A stretch of DNA of 64,000 nt from JAUYQR01 sp031415015. Its GTDB lineage: Bacteria; Pseudomonadota; Alphaproteobacteria; Rhodobacterales; Rhodobacteraceae. Location of the stretch: positions 74,279 through 138,278 of the forward strand of contig JANOQT010000090.1 in assembly GCA_031415015.1 (NCBI GenBank), read 5' to 3'. The position numbers were made by a program, and so were the translations under genes. Positions 1-8,380 of the stretch are shown here, one piece after another (within the stretch, counting starts at the first letter, position 1; each line of letters opens with the position of its first letter). The notes below the pieces were generated by a model. That model was given only the letters and a program-made list of their open reading frames with translations, made no database searches and was not told the origin of the DNA.

Positions 1-57
1 CGACAAGGGGTGCCGCAGGCCATCGGGCGTGCAGATGGACTGTGCGTCCTGCTCCAT
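1..57 (-). CDS. possible 5' end of an unidentified gene, cut by window edge
   Basis: An ATG at 57-55 on the minus strand opens a 19-codon frame (MEQDAQSICTPDGLRHPLS) that runs off the window. A GGGG stretch lies about 8 bases upstream. It would follow the binding-protein gene in the same direction after a 176-base gap. Too little is visible to assign a family, and it may be chance. Confidence 0.25.
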   Translation of the reverse strand, partial: MEQDAQSICTPDGLRHPLS

Positions 58-233
58 GATGGGAACCCCATTTCGTCACAGCATAGGGCCGCGCCCTTGT
101 TCCGGGCCAAGGGCTTGCGACTGATCTGGCGACTGCGCCTCAAGACGGCGTTCAGACGTCGCCGGTCATTCTTGTGGGCCGGATGTCAGCTGGACAGGTG
201 ATGCCCAGACGGGTGCTGCAGGCCGCCGCGACC

Positions 234-1283
234 CTACCGCCCCAACGCCTTTTCCCACCGCGCCAGAATCCGTGCGCGCTTTGACTGGTCAAGATAGGCC
301 AGCAGTCCCGGGCTGACCGGCACCGGGCGCAGCTGGTCACCCAGCTCTGCCTGCATGGCAAGGGCCGAGTTTTCCACCGACACCTCCAGCGACACCGCTG
401 CCAGACGCAGCTTGTCGGCCATCAGCGTCTGCCCTTCGCGCCCCATCAGAAAGGCCAGAAAGGCGGTGCCAAGGTCCGGCCGCCCGGCGGCGCGCGGCAC
501 CAGACCGACCCGGCTGACCACCACGGTGAAATCCTTCAACAGCACGATTCCCAGATCGGGTTTCCGCCGCGCCCAATCGTCGGCATAAGAGCCAAGGATG
601 TTGTAACCCAGCGCCAGCCGCCCGTCGGCCACCCGGTCGATGATCTCCTGACTGGTCGGAAAAGTTTGCAGCCCCGCCCCGCCCATGGCGGCCACCAGTG
701 ACCAGATGTCGGCGAAATGTTCGGCATCGCGGGCCAGATAAAGATACCCTACGGCTGACCGGCTCACATCATAGGTGCCGATGCGGCCCCGTGCGGCCGG
801 GGTGGCCAGCCAGTCGATCACCTCCAGCCGCGATTGCGGCGGGCCTTGCGGAAACGAAGGCTTGTGCCACACCAGCACGCCGGGCTCGTAGGTCAGTGCA
901 AAGGCGGTATCGCGCCAGTTCGCCCAATCCGGCCAGCGTTCGGCCTCCGGCACCGTCACCGCCTGAGCATAGCCGTCATTGGCCAGCTTGACCTGAAGGT
1001 CCATGGCCGAGGAAAAGGCAAAGTCCGCCGTTGCCTGCCCGGCGTCGGTCTCCGCGACAACACGCGCCGCGATCTCTGTCGCCAGCAGGTCATCATAGCG
1101 CACCGCAACCCCGGGGTTTGCCGCCTGAAATGCCGCGATCAGCGGCCCTGCCAGCGGTTCATCCAGCGTGGAATAGATCACCAGTTCGCCCGTCTGTGTG
1201 CCTTCAGTCGGATAGAGAAACACCTCCGCCTGCGCCGGGCCGGGCAGGATCAGGGTCGCAAGACTGAGAGCGTACCGCCACAT
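234..1283 (-). CDS. periplasmic ABC substrate-binding protein, FbpA-like (Fe3+ type)
   Basis: A 349-residue family 1 extracellular solute-binding protein. The start chosen is the ATG at 1283, which gives an N-terminal signal peptide (MWRYALSLATLILPGPAQA); the frame stays open further upstream but without a signal sequence. The mature protein begins with the LVIYSTLDEPLAGPLIAAFQ pattern of the ferric-iron/thiamine type binding proteins. No permease or ATPase gene is visible next to it. It is divergent from a TctD/TctE-type two-component system, so it may serve as a periplasmic sensor partner or work with a transporter outside the window. The ligand cannot be read from sequence. Confidence 0.8.
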   Translation of the reverse strand: MWRYALSLATLILPGPAQAEVFLYPTEGTQTGELVIYSTLDEPLAGPLIAAFQAANPGVAVRYDDLLATEIAARVVAETDAGQATADFAFSSAMDLQVKLANDGYAQAVTVPEAERWPDWANWRDTAFALTYEPGVLVWHKPSFPQGPPQSRLEVIDWLATPAARGRIGTYDVSRSAVGYLYLARDAEHFADIWSLVAAMGGAGLQTFPTSQEIIDRVADGRLALGYNILGSYADDWARRKPDLGIVLLKDFTVVVSRVGLVPRAAGRPDLGTAFLAFLMGREGQTLMADKLRLAAVSLEVSVENSALAMQAELGDQLRPVPVSPGLLAYLDQSKRARILARWEKALGR

Positions 1284-1405
1284 GACGGCAAGACTGCCCG
1301 ATGCGGCCGGATTTCTCAACCTCCGGTGTCCGACGCGGCGGGTCGTTCTGCCGGTTATCGCGCGCTCACATCCCGTCGGCACGCGGCTTCTGCGCCACTC
1401 AAACC

Positions 1406-1476
1406 TTAACAGATACTGAATTCAGATTCGTAACCCATTGAAAGAGTTCACCCCAGATTTTGTCCACGCGTGGACA
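1406..1476 (-). repeat. copy 1 of a three-block intergenic element (palindrome plus CtrA-like site)
   Basis: The perfect 16-base palindrome TGTCCACGCGTGGACA is at 1461-1476. Reading on the minus strand from it, CAATGGGTTA follows after 20 bases (1440-1431), and TTCA-N7-TTAA after a further 10 (1420-1406). The same three blocks with spacings 21 and 11 recur at 16146 and 40963. The palindrome ends 60 bases before the response-regulator start codon. Function unknown; the TTAA-N7-TTAA pattern matches the known CtrA box. Confidence 0.75.
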
Positions 1477-1536
1477 CGTCTGTTGCCCCGCTTGCTCCAG
1501 ATGCCTAGGGTTGGACGGGGGAAGGGGGCCTACAAG

Positions 1537-2214
1537 ATGCGCCTTTTGCTGGTCGAGGATGATCTGCCGCTGGCCGAGGCGCTGACCGCCCTGCTGGTCG
1601 GGTCAGGCCATGCCGTCGACTGCGCCCACGACGGCCTGTCCGCCGAGGCGCTGCCGCGGGCCGAACAGATCGAGCTGGTGATCCTTGATCTGAACCTCCC
1701 CGGTCTTGACGGCCTCAGCCTCCTGCGCCGCATCCGGTCGCGCACCCCGTCGCCCGCGGTGATGATCCTGACCGCACGCGGCTCGGCCGAAGAGCGGGTA
1801 CGGGGCCTCGACCTCGGGGCGGACGACTACATGACCAAACCCTTCGATGTGCGCGAGTTCGAGGCGCGGGTGCGGTCACTTCTGCGCAGGCAGGCGGGGT
1901 TGAAATCCGCGCTGGTGCGGCTGGGCGACATGACGCTGGACCTGACAACGCGCCAGTTCGCCGCTGACGGTGCCGCACTGGATCTGCCGCCCCGCGAGCG
2001 TGCCCTGCTGGAGCTGTTCTTCCTCAGGGCCGGCAAGGTGGTGACGAAAGAGGCCATCGTGCAGTCGCTGACCTCGCTGGACGATCTGCTGTCGGATAAC
2101 GCCATCGAGCAATATGTCTCACGTCTCAGGCGGCGGATCGCGCCTTTCGGGCTGAACCTGCGCACGGCACGCGGGCTTGGGTATCTTCTGGAAAAGCCGG
2201 CGGACGGGGCATGA
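1537..2214 (+). CDS. OmpR-family response regulator, TctD-like
   Basis: A 225-residue response regulator. The receiver domain spans roughly 1-115 with the acidic pair E7/D8-D9, phospho-acceptor D51 and conserved K101 (MTKPFD); a C-terminal winged-helix DNA-binding domain follows at about 125-225. The ATG at 1537 is preferred over an upstream TTG because it starts directly at the receiver strand MRLLLVEDD and has a purine-rich GGGGAAGGGGG site upstream. Its stop overlaps the kinase start as ATGA, so the two are translationally coupled. It probably regulates uptake genes such as the divergent binding-protein gene, which is an inference from position. Confidence 0.9.
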   Translation: MRLLLVEDDLPLAEALTALLVGSGHAVDCAHDGLSAEALPRAEQIELVILDLNLPGLDGLSLLRRIRSRTPSPAVMILTARGSAEERVRGLDLGADDYMTKPFDVREFEARVRSLLRRQAGLKSALVRLGDMTLDLTTRQFAADGAALDLPPRERALLELFFLRAGKVVTKEAIVQSLTSLDDLLSDNAIEQYVSRLRRRIAPFGLNLRTARGLGYLLEKPADGA

Positions 2215-3620
2215 CCAGCTATTCGCTGCGGCGCAGACTGCTGCTGTGGCTGACGCTTGCCACCGCCGCGCTTGGCATCCTTGCGCTGGCCGACACCTGG
2301 CGCGAGGCGGTGCGGACCGCGCAAGGGCTGTCGGACCGGGTGCTGGAAGGATCGGCGCTGGCGATTGCGGAACGGGTGACAGTGGACGAGGGCGGCGGGC
2401 TGGAGGTCGACATCCCCTTTGCGGCGCTGGAGATGCTGGCGTCCGCTGCAGAGGATCAGGTGTTCTACTGGGTGGATGCGCCGGTGGGAACGTTTCTGAC
2501 CGGTTACGAAGCGTTGGCGGTGATACCGGTGAACGACGAGGGGCTGGGGTTCGCCGACGGGGTCTTCGGGGCAGTCCCGATTCGCAGCGCCACGCTGGTC
2601 CGCCGCCTGTCGACAGGCGCCGAGGCGGTTGCGTTTTCGGTCACCGTGGCGGAATCGACGCTTGCACGGACGGAACTGGCGCGGCGGATTCTGATCCGAT
2701 CGGCTGTGCGGATTCTGGTTCTCATGCTGTGCACCGTTGCTATCGTCTGGCTCGCAGTGACACTGGCCTTTCGCCCACTGGATCGGTTGGGGGCCGCAAT
2801 TGCCGAACGCACGCCGGATGATCTGCGCCCCCTTACAGCCGACGTTCCGCTGGAAGCGGTCCCGCTGGCGGCGGCGGTCAACTCTTTCATGGGCCGGTTG
2901 GAGGCGGCACTGGCTGCGCTGCGCCATTTCACCGGCAATGCAAGCCATCAGTTGCGCACCCCTCTTGCCACCCTTCGGACGCAGGTGGCACTGGCGCGGC
3001 GGGCACCAACCGCTGAGCAGGCGGACGCGGCGCTGGAAAAGGCCGACGCCGCGCTGGTGCGGGCAGAACGGGTGCTGGCACAGCTGTTGGCGCTGGCGCG
3101 GGTCGATGCAGCTGCCGGGGCGCGAAGCCTTGGGCCGGTCGATCTGGCCGCGCTGGCGCGCGAGATTGCGGCCGAAATGCTGCCCGAAGCCGCTTTGCGT
3201 CAGATCGACCTTGGGTATGACGGGCTTGACCGTGCCGAAGTTGCAGCGGAACCGGTACTTTGCGCGGAACTTCTGCGCAACCTGATCGACAATGCCTTGC
3301 GCTATGCGGGCAGTGGGGCCGTGGTCACCGTGCACGTCCGTAACGAGCCGGGCGCTATATTGCTTGAAGTCGAGGATAACGGGCCGGGTCTGGACCCGAC
3401 GCGCTTGCGCGACCTGCAGTCAGCAGGCGGCAGCAGAGACATGGTACCCGTTTCGCCGTCAGGTGCGGCAGGCTACGGGCTTGGTCCGGCAATTGTTGCC
3501 GAGATTGCAGGGGTTTTCGGAGCGACGTGCCGCTTTGAACCCGGCACGGGCGGAAGGGGCCTGCGTGTCAGCTGCCGGTTTGCCGCAACGCTGGTGTCCG
3601 CGCGGTCAGCTAGCCTTTAG
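2211..3620 (+). CDS. sensor histidine kinase, TctE-like
   Basis: A 469-residue membrane histidine kinase. TM1 is near residues 9-27, a periplasmic TctE-type sensor region spans about 30-160, and TM2 is about 165-187. The H box is SHQLRTPLA with H246, followed by the N box (ELLRNLIDNALRYAG), G1 (DNGPGLD) and G2 (GYGLG) motifs of the ATPase domain. It overlaps the response regulator by 4 bases. TctE kinases typically respond to carboxylates or other nutrients via a periplasmic domain. Here the divergent periplasmic binding protein is the obvious candidate signal carrier, though this is not demonstrated. Confidence 0.9.
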   Translation: MTSYSLRRRLLLWLTLATAALGILALADTWREAVRTAQGLSDRVLEGSALAIAERVTVDEGGGLEVDIPFAALEMLASAAEDQVFYWVDAPVGTFLTGYEALAVIPVNDEGLGFADGVFGAVPIRSATLVRRLSTGAEAVAFSVTVAESTLARTELARRILIRSAVRILVLMLCTVAIVWLAVTLAFRPLDRLGAAIAERTPDDLRPLTADVPLEAVPLAAAVNSFMGRLEAALAALRHFTGNASHQLRTPLATLRTQVALARRAPTAEQADAALEKADAALVRAERVLAQLLALARVDAAAGARSLGPVDLAALAREIAAEMLPEAALRQIDLGYDGLDRAEVAAEPVLCAELLRNLIDNALRYAGSGAVVTVHVRNEPGAILLEVEDNGPGLDPTRLRDLQSAGGSRDMVPVSPSGAAGYGLGPAIVAEIAGVFGATCRFEPGTGGRGLRVSCRFAATLVSARSASL

Positions 3621-3648
3621 TACTTACCCGGAAGGCAAGCAGCTGATG

Positions 3649-3888
3649 TTAAAGAATTTCCACCCGGTAGCTTTCGATCACCGTATTGGCCAGCAGCTTG
3701 TCGCACATCGCCTTGACCGACGCCTCTGCCACGGTCTGATCGGTTTCGGTCAGGTCAAGCTCGATCACCTTGCCCTGCCGGACGCCGTTCACCCCCGGAA
3801 ACCCAAGCGACCCAAGCGCGTGGCGAACCGCCTCGCCCTGCGGATCGAGGACGCCGGATTTCAGCATGACAGTGACGCGGGCTTTCAT
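3649..3888 (-). CDS. purS: phosphoribosylformylglycinamidine synthase subunit PurS
   Basis: A 79-residue protein beginning MKARVTVMLKSGVLDPQGEA and containing the PurS pattern (GVRQGKVIELDL). It is the small structural subunit of the PurLQS complex that makes FGAM in de novo purine synthesis. The ATG at 3888 is chosen over an upstream one because it has GGAGG six bases before it and matches the family length of about 80. It follows purC in the same direction after 152 bases with no recognisable gene; purQ and purL are not in the window. Its 3' end faces the 3' end of the histidine kinase, 28 bases away. Confidence 0.93.
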   Translation of the reverse strand: MKARVTVMLKSGVLDPQGEAVRHALGSLGFPGVNGVRQGKVIELDLTETDQTVAEASVKAMCDKLLANTVIESYRVEIL

Positions 3889-4040
3889 CAGGGCCTCCGG
3901 GGAATTGGGTGGGAGTTGATTAGCGGAGGGTGGGGTGGGGGGCAAGGGTCACCCGCGAAAATGAGCCCGGACAGATCGGGCAAGTCACCCGCCCTCGCAA
4001 TCAGGATGAGCAGGTCTGGCGTGCGGGCCAAACCGCTTGC

Positions 4041-4793
4041 TCAGTTGATCAGTGTCGGCTTGGTCGTGTGCGTCACGTTGGACGGCATGACGCCCAGCCT
4101 GCGGGCCAGTTCGGTGTAGACATCCGACATCGGCTGCGGGTCGGGCACAGAGCCGTCGGGGCGTTCGGGCAAGCGCATGTCCCACAGGCGGCAGTTGTCG
4201 GGGCTGATCTCATCCGCCACGATCAGGCGCATGTAATCGCCCTCCCAGACCCGGCCCACCTCGATCCGGAAATCCGCAAGGCGGATGCCCACGCCCATCA
4301 TGACGCCGGACAGGAAATCGTTGACCCGCAAGGCCAGTGCGATGATGTCGTCAAGATCCTGCTGGTTCGCCCAGCCGAACGCCACGATATGCTCTTCCGC
4401 CACGAGGGGCGAATTCAGCTTGTCGTCCTTGTAATAGTATTCGACGATCGGCCGGGGCAGTTGCGTACCTTCGGGGATGCCAAGCCGCGCGGTCATCGGA
4501 CCGGAAGAGAAGTTGCGCACAACCACTTCCAGCGGGATGATTTCTGCCATCCGCACCAGTTGCTCGCGCATGTTGATGCGGCGGATGAAATGAGTGGGCA
4601 CGCCGATCTGGTTCAGACCCGTCATAAAGAATTCCGACAGGCGATTGTTCAGCACCCCCTTGCCTTCAAGGGCGGCCGGGGCTGCGACTGTCGGGGCGTT
4701 GTCGTCCTTGAAATACTGAATCAGGGTGCCGGGTTCCGGGCCTTCGTAGAGGATCTTGGCCTTGCCTTCGTAGACCTTCTTGCGCCGTGCCAT
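4041..4793 (-). CDS. purC: phosphoribosylaminoimidazole-succinocarboxamide synthase (SAICAR synthetase)
   Basis: A 250-residue PurC. The start MARRKKVYEGKAKILYEG carries the canonical N-terminal ATP-grasp strand of the family, followed by the GKGVLNNRLSEFF and VVVRNFSSGPM segments and the C-terminal LIVADEISPDNCRLWD motif. It ligates aspartate to CAIR in purine synthesis. The ORF remains open upstream for 48 more codons, but that part reads as antisense of the neighbouring leader. It forms a purine pair with purS and is divergent from the gene at 4913, so the 119 bases between should hold both promoters. Confidence 0.96.
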   Translation of the reverse strand: MARRKKVYEGKAKILYEGPEPGTLIQYFKDDNAPTVAAPAALEGKGVLNNRLSEFFMTGLNQIGVPTHFIRRINMREQLVRMAEIIPLEVVVRNFSSGPMTARLGIPEGTQLPRPIVEYYYKDDKLNSPLVAEEHIVAFGWANQQDLDDIIALALRVNDFLSGVMMGVGIRLADFRIEVGRVWEGDYMRLIVADEISPDNCRLWDMRLPERPDGSVPDPQPMSDVYTELARRLGVMPSNVTHTTKPTLIN

Positions 4794-4912
4794 GCGTTCT
4801 CCGATGAATGGGCCAGCGGGGACGGGTTTCAGACCCCACAACCTTTGATTTCGGCTATAGTGCAAGGGCAGCGCCGTCGCAAGGCGCGAAGGCCGCGAAG
4901 GGAGGCGTGACG

Positions 4913-5506
4913 ATGGGACGCGAGGCCGAAGGTGCAATCCGATACCTGGGGGATGAGGGCGCCGGACGCCTCCTCATCGAGAGTACCGAGGTGATCCTTC
5001 GCGGCGAGGTGCGGGCACGGGTGCCGAGGGCGGAGATCCGTGCCGTGCGGGTTGACGGAGAGACTCTGGTCATCGAAACCATTCGCGGGTTGGTTGTTGC
5101 GACTGTCGGTGCTGACGTCGCCCTCCGTCTCAGCCGGATATTGCAAAAGCCGGTGCCGACCCTGGTTGAGAAGCTGGGGGTCAGCCGGACGACGAGCGCG
5201 GGCTGCCTTTGGGCGGTAACGGATGTGGTCCTTGCTGAGGCGCTGGCCGGTTTGACCGTGCCGCTGCCAGACGCGGCAGTCCTGGTGGCCGAAGTCCTGG
5301 ACGGCGCGCAGCTGGCCAGGCTGTTGGCGGCGCTGCCGGATTTGGCGGGTCGGCCTGTCTGGTGCGTGACTGCAAAGGGCCCGCGTCCGGCCCTGCCTGA
5401 AACGCGCATCCGCGAAGCGCTGCGTGGCGCGGGTTGGATCGACAGCAAGACGACAGCGGTGTCGGACCGGGTGTCGGCCACGCGCTATGGTTGGCGCAAG
5501 TCCTGA
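4913..5506 (+). CDS. conserved hypothetical protein (197 aa)
   Basis: The start is the ATG at 4913 with GGGAGG nine bases upstream. The protein looks soluble, with no signal peptide or membrane segment. The N-terminal half resembles a small beta-sandwich or PH-like fold (LLIESTEVILRGEVRARV), and the C-terminal end GWIDSKTTAVSDRVSATRYGWR recalls DUF3052-type proteins. I do not recognise a function. It sits between purC (divergent) and the DUF1476 gene (same strand, 65 bases downstream), a neighbourhood of housekeeping genes. Confidence 0.75.
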   Translation: MGREAEGAIRYLGDEGAGRLLIESTEVILRGEVRARVPRAEIRAVRVDGETLVIETIRGLVVATVGADVALRLSRILQKPVPTLVEKLGVSRTTSAGCLWAVTDVVLAEALAGLTVPLPDAAVLVAEVLDGAQLARLLAALPDLAGRPVWCVTAKGPRPALPETRIREALRGAGWIDSKTTAVSDRVSATRYGWRKS

Positions 5507-5571
5507 TCGGGGGCTTGCAGCGCGGCACTTGGATAGGCATATGGACACAGGATCAGCTTCGGGGAGCCGCC

Positions 5572-5886
5572 ATGACCACGTTTGACGACCGCGAGAACGC
5601 GTTTGAGAGCAAATTCGCGCATGACAGCGAAATGCAGTTCCGTGCCGAGGCGCGGCGCAACAAGCTGACCGGGCTTTGGGCGGCCGGACTTTTGGGCAAG
5701 ACCGGCGACGATGCTGCCGCCTACGCAATGGAAGTGGTCAGTGCCGATTTCGAAGAGGCTGGCATCGAAGATGTGGTGCGCAAGCTGGTGGCCGACCTTG
5801 GCGCGAAGGCGACTGCCGACGAGGTGCGGGCAAAAATGGCCGAACTGCTGCCGGTGGCCAAGGCACAACTCATGACCGAACTCTGA
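5572..5886 (+). CDS. DUF1476 protein, F1-ATPase inhibitor zeta subunit family
   Basis: A 104-residue protein, MTTFDDRENAFESKFAHDSE..., with the RAEARRNKLTGLWAA segment typical of DUF1476. In Paracoccus and relatives this family is the zeta subunit, whose N-terminal segment blocks ATP hydrolysis by the F1Fo ATP synthase in a one-way manner. That role is established for homologues, not shown here. The start is the ATG at 5572 after GGGGAG. A strong terminator follows at 5909, so the gene probably ends a transcript. Confidence 0.9.
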   Translation: MTTFDDRENAFESKFAHDSEMQFRAEARRNKLTGLWAAGLLGKTGDDAAAYAMEVVSADFEEAGIEDVVRKLVADLGAKATADEVRAKMAELLPVAKAQLMTEL

Positions 5887-5908
5887 ACAGTTTTCAGGGG
5901 TGAATTGA

Positions 5909-5943
5909 CCGCGTACGCCACACGGCGGCGCGGTTTTCTTTTG
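5909..5943 (+). terminator. rho-independent terminator after the DUF1476 gene
   Basis: A composite hairpin with outer arms CCGCG/CGCGG and inner arms GCC/GGC around ACAC is followed directly by TTTTCTTTT. It lies 22 bases after the DUF1476 stop codon and on the same strand. Confidence 0.75.
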
Positions 5944-6085
5944 CGCTTTGGGCTGGCCGATGCGGTGTCTCGTGCCCACCGGCCAAGATGAAGCCCCGCA
6001 CATGACATAATGATGAATATGAATTTGCCACGGTCGGCGCAGCGTGGCAGAGGGGATGTCAGCCGAATTCCGAGGAGCCCTGACC

Positions 6086-7099
6086 ATGATTGATCTGCTT
6101 TCCCGACTGCTTTCATCGCGCGACTGGCTGCTGGCCGACGGTGCGACGGGAACCAATCTGTTCAACATGGGACTGGAATCCGGGGAACCGCCAGAGTTCT
6201 GGAATACTGACAAGCCGGACAACATCCGAAAACTGTACCGGGGTGCGGTGGAGGCGGGGTCGGACCTGTTCCTGACCAACACCTTCGGCGGCAATGCCAG
6301 CCGGCTGAAGCTGCATCAGGCCGAAGGCCGGGTGCGCGAGTTGAACCGGGTCGGTGCCGCCCTTGGCCGCGAAATAGCCGATGCAGCGGGTCGCCCGGTG
6401 GTGGTCGCCGGATCGGTGGGGCCGACGGGCGAGATTTTCGTGCCGATGGGAACGCTGACCCATGCGCTGGCGGTGGAGATGTTCCACGAACAGGCCGAAG
6501 GGCTGAAAGAGGGCGGCGCGGATGTGTTGTGGGTCGAGACGATCTCGGCCCCCGAGGAATACAAGGCGGCGGCAGAGGCGGCGGCACTGGCGGGAATGCC
6601 CTGGTGCGGCACGATGAGCTTTGATACCGCCGGGCGCACGATGATGGGCACCACTTCGGCGGCGATGGCCGCGATGGTGGAAGGGTTGCCGAACCCGCCG
6701 ATTGCGTTCGGGGCGAACTGCGGGGTGGGCGCGTCCGACCTGATGCGCACCGTGCTGGGCTTTGCCGCCACCGGAACCGAACGCCCGCTGATCGCCAAGG
6801 GCAATGCCGGGATCCCGAAGTATCACGATGGCCATATTCATTACGATGGCACGCCCGAGCTGATGGCGGAATACGCGGTTCTGGCGCGCGATGCCGGGGT
6901 GAGGATCATCGGGGGCTGCTGCGGCACAATGCCCGACCATCTGCGCGCGATGCGGCAGGCGCTGGAGACGCGCCCAAAGGGCCTGCGCCCGACGCTGGAC
7001 GATATTTCGGTGCATCTGGGCGGGTTTTCCTCGGCCTCGGACGGGACAGGGGACACGTCGGGCGAGCCGAAAAGGGAACGCCGCGGGCGGCGGGGATAG
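6086..7099 (+). CDS. bmt: betaine-homocysteine S-methyltransferase family protein
   Basis: A 337-residue homocysteine S-methyltransferase (pfam S-methyl_trans). The substrate loop DGATGTNL is near 18-25, and the zinc ligands are C212 (GANCG) and the C278-C279 pair (GGCCGT). The start ATG at 6086 has GAGGAG upstream; two earlier in-frame ATGs lack a site. It would move a methyl group from betaine or a related donor to homocysteine. A corrinoid-binding protein and a DUF1638 protein lie downstream on the same strand, separated by an opposing gene. This suggests the methyl donor may be handled through a cobalamin protein. Confidence 0.88.
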   Translation: MIDLLSRLLSSRDWLLADGATGTNLFNMGLESGEPPEFWNTDKPDNIRKLYRGAVEAGSDLFLTNTFGGNASRLKLHQAEGRVRELNRVGAALGREIADAAGRPVVVAGSVGPTGEIFVPMGTLTHALAVEMFHEQAEGLKEGGADVLWVETISAPEEYKAAAEAAALAGMPWCGTMSFDTAGRTMMGTTSAAMAAMVEGLPNPPIAFGANCGVGASDLMRTVLGFAATGTERPLIAKGNAGIPKYHDGHIHYDGTPELMAEYAVLARDAGVRIIGGCCGTMPDHLRAMRQALETRPKGLRPTLDDISVHLGGFSSASDGTGDTSGEPKRERRGRRG

Positions 7100-7133
7100 T
7101 CAGGAATTCTTCTGCGAAATCCGTGCTGTACTG

Positions 7134-8222
7134 TTAGAATAAATTCAACTGATCCCCGGCTTTTGGCGGCACGCCGAACAGATCGGTGCGCAACTCTGGC
7201 AGACCCCGCGTCAGCCCGAGACGTTTGCGGGCGACGTCCAGACAGCGTTTGATCAGCTCAGCCCAGATCCCTTGACCGGTCATTCGCACCCCGAAGGCGG
7301 GGTCATAGTCACGACCCCCGTGCAGTTCCCGCACCCGGCCCATCACGCGCGCGGCGCGGTCGGGGAAGGTGGCCTCGATCCAGTCGCGGAACAGGGTGGC
7401 CACTTCCAGCGGCAGGCGCAGGGGGATGGAGGTGGCGTGGGTGGCACCCGCCTCGGCTGCCGCCTCAAGGACCGATTCCAGTTCGTGATCCGTCAGCGCC
7501 GGGATCAGCGGCGAGACCTGCACCCGCACGGGGATGCCCGCGCCAGAAAGCGCGCGGATCATGGCAAGGCGGCGGGCGGGCGCAGGCGCGCGGGGTTCCA
7601 TCTTGCGGGCCAGACCGGCGTCAAGCGTGGTCAGCGAAATGCTGACCGAGGCGAGGCGATCAGCGGCCATGGTGGCAATAAGGTCGATGTCGCGTTCGAT
7701 CAGCGTGCCGCGTGTGGTGATCCAGACGGGATGGCAGAAATCCGACAGCACGGTCAGGATCTGCCGCATCAGGCCATGGGTTCCGTCGATGGGCTGATAG
7801 GGATCGGTGTTGGTGCCAATGGCGATGGGTGCAACCCTGTAGACAGGCCGGGACAATTCCTGCGCCAACACTTCGGCGATGCCGGGGCGGGCGATCAGGC
7901 GCGTCTCGAAATCAAGGCCGGGAGACAGGTTCAGGAAGGCGTGGCTGGGCCGCGCGTAGCAATAGATGCAGCCGTGTTCGCAACCGCGATACGGGTTGAT
8001 CGACCGGTCAAAGGGCAGGTCTGGCGACCGGTTGTAGGTGATTGCAGACCGCGGGCGTTCAATTTGCGTTTCGGTGCGGATCAGGCGATCATCCTCAGGT
8101 ATATCCCAATCATCGACAAATCCTTCGCGCAGCTGGTGTTCAAACCGACCGGCGGCATTGGTCGCCGCCCCCCGCGCGCGGAGCCGATGACCGGGAGGAA
8201 GTGGGGTGCTGGAGCGGTTCAT
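7134..8222 (-). CDS. PA0069-family radical SAM protein (COG1533, SplB-like)
   Basis: A 362-residue radical SAM enzyme whose cluster motif YRGCEHGCIYCYARP gives C81, C85 and C88 (CxxxCxxC). The family is distantly related to spore photoproduct lyase and often labelled DNA repair photolyase, without a proven reaction. The ATG at 8222 is preferred over one at 8240, because the latter lies inside a perfect LexA-type box (8235-8249) that should be in the promoter. It lies opposite to, and between, the methyltransferase and corrinoid genes, with its end facing bmt 34 bases away. SOS control fits a DNA-damage role (inference). Confidence 0.88.
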   Translation of the reverse strand: MNRSSTPLPPGHRLRARGAATNAAGRFEHQLREGFVDDWDIPEDDRLIRTETQIERPRSAITYNRSPDLPFDRSINPYRGCEHGCIYCYARPSHAFLNLSPGLDFETRLIARPGIAEVLAQELSRPVYRVAPIAIGTNTDPYQPIDGTHGLMRQILTVLSDFCHPVWITTRGTLIERDIDLIATMAADRLASVSISLTTLDAGLARKMEPRAPAPARRLAMIRALSGAGIPVRVQVSPLIPALTDHELESVLEAAAEAGATHATSIPLRLPLEVATLFRDWIEATFPDRAARVMGRVRELHGGRDYDPAFGVRMTGQGIWAELIKRCLDVARKRLGLTRGLPELRTDLFGVPPKAGDQLNLF

Positions 8223-8234
8223 TCCGCAAATATG

Positions 8235-8249
8235 GAACATACAAAGAAC
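8235..8249 (-). promoter_or_regulatory. LexA (SOS) box
   Basis: On the minus strand the sequence is GTTC-TTTGTAT-GTTC, an exact match to the alphaproteobacterial LexA consensus GTTC-N7-GTTC. It ends 13 bases upstream of the proposed ATG of the radical SAM gene. Confidence 0.7.
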
Positions 8250-8380
8250 AAAAGCCAGATGATTGCAGTGCGCGACACCTTTCTGTCGGCTTTCATCTGG
8301 TGTATGTCGCTAACCGAAAAGTGGGGTGGTCGCTTTAAGCCCATTCAAGCTACAGCATTTTCTCCCTAAGGAGCGATCTC

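Noticed and set aside
1461..1476. TGTCCACGCGTGGACA as a ParB parS site
   Set aside because: The alphaproteobacterial parS consensus is TGTTTCACGTGAAACA; this palindrome shares only the general shape and the outer bases.
1827..3335. Long minus-strand open frame (502 codons) opposite the two-component genes
   Set aside because: It is antisense to a clear response regulator and kinase, with Arg/Gln/His-rich composition typical of shadow frames in GC-rich DNA.
8250..8380. Possible SAM-type riboswitch before the corrinoid gene
   Set aside because: A short CAAGCTACAGC stretch recalls the 3' part of SAM-II RNAs, but no P1 stem or matching loop could be built by eye. The CATTGGAGC core of SAM/SAH RNAs is absent.
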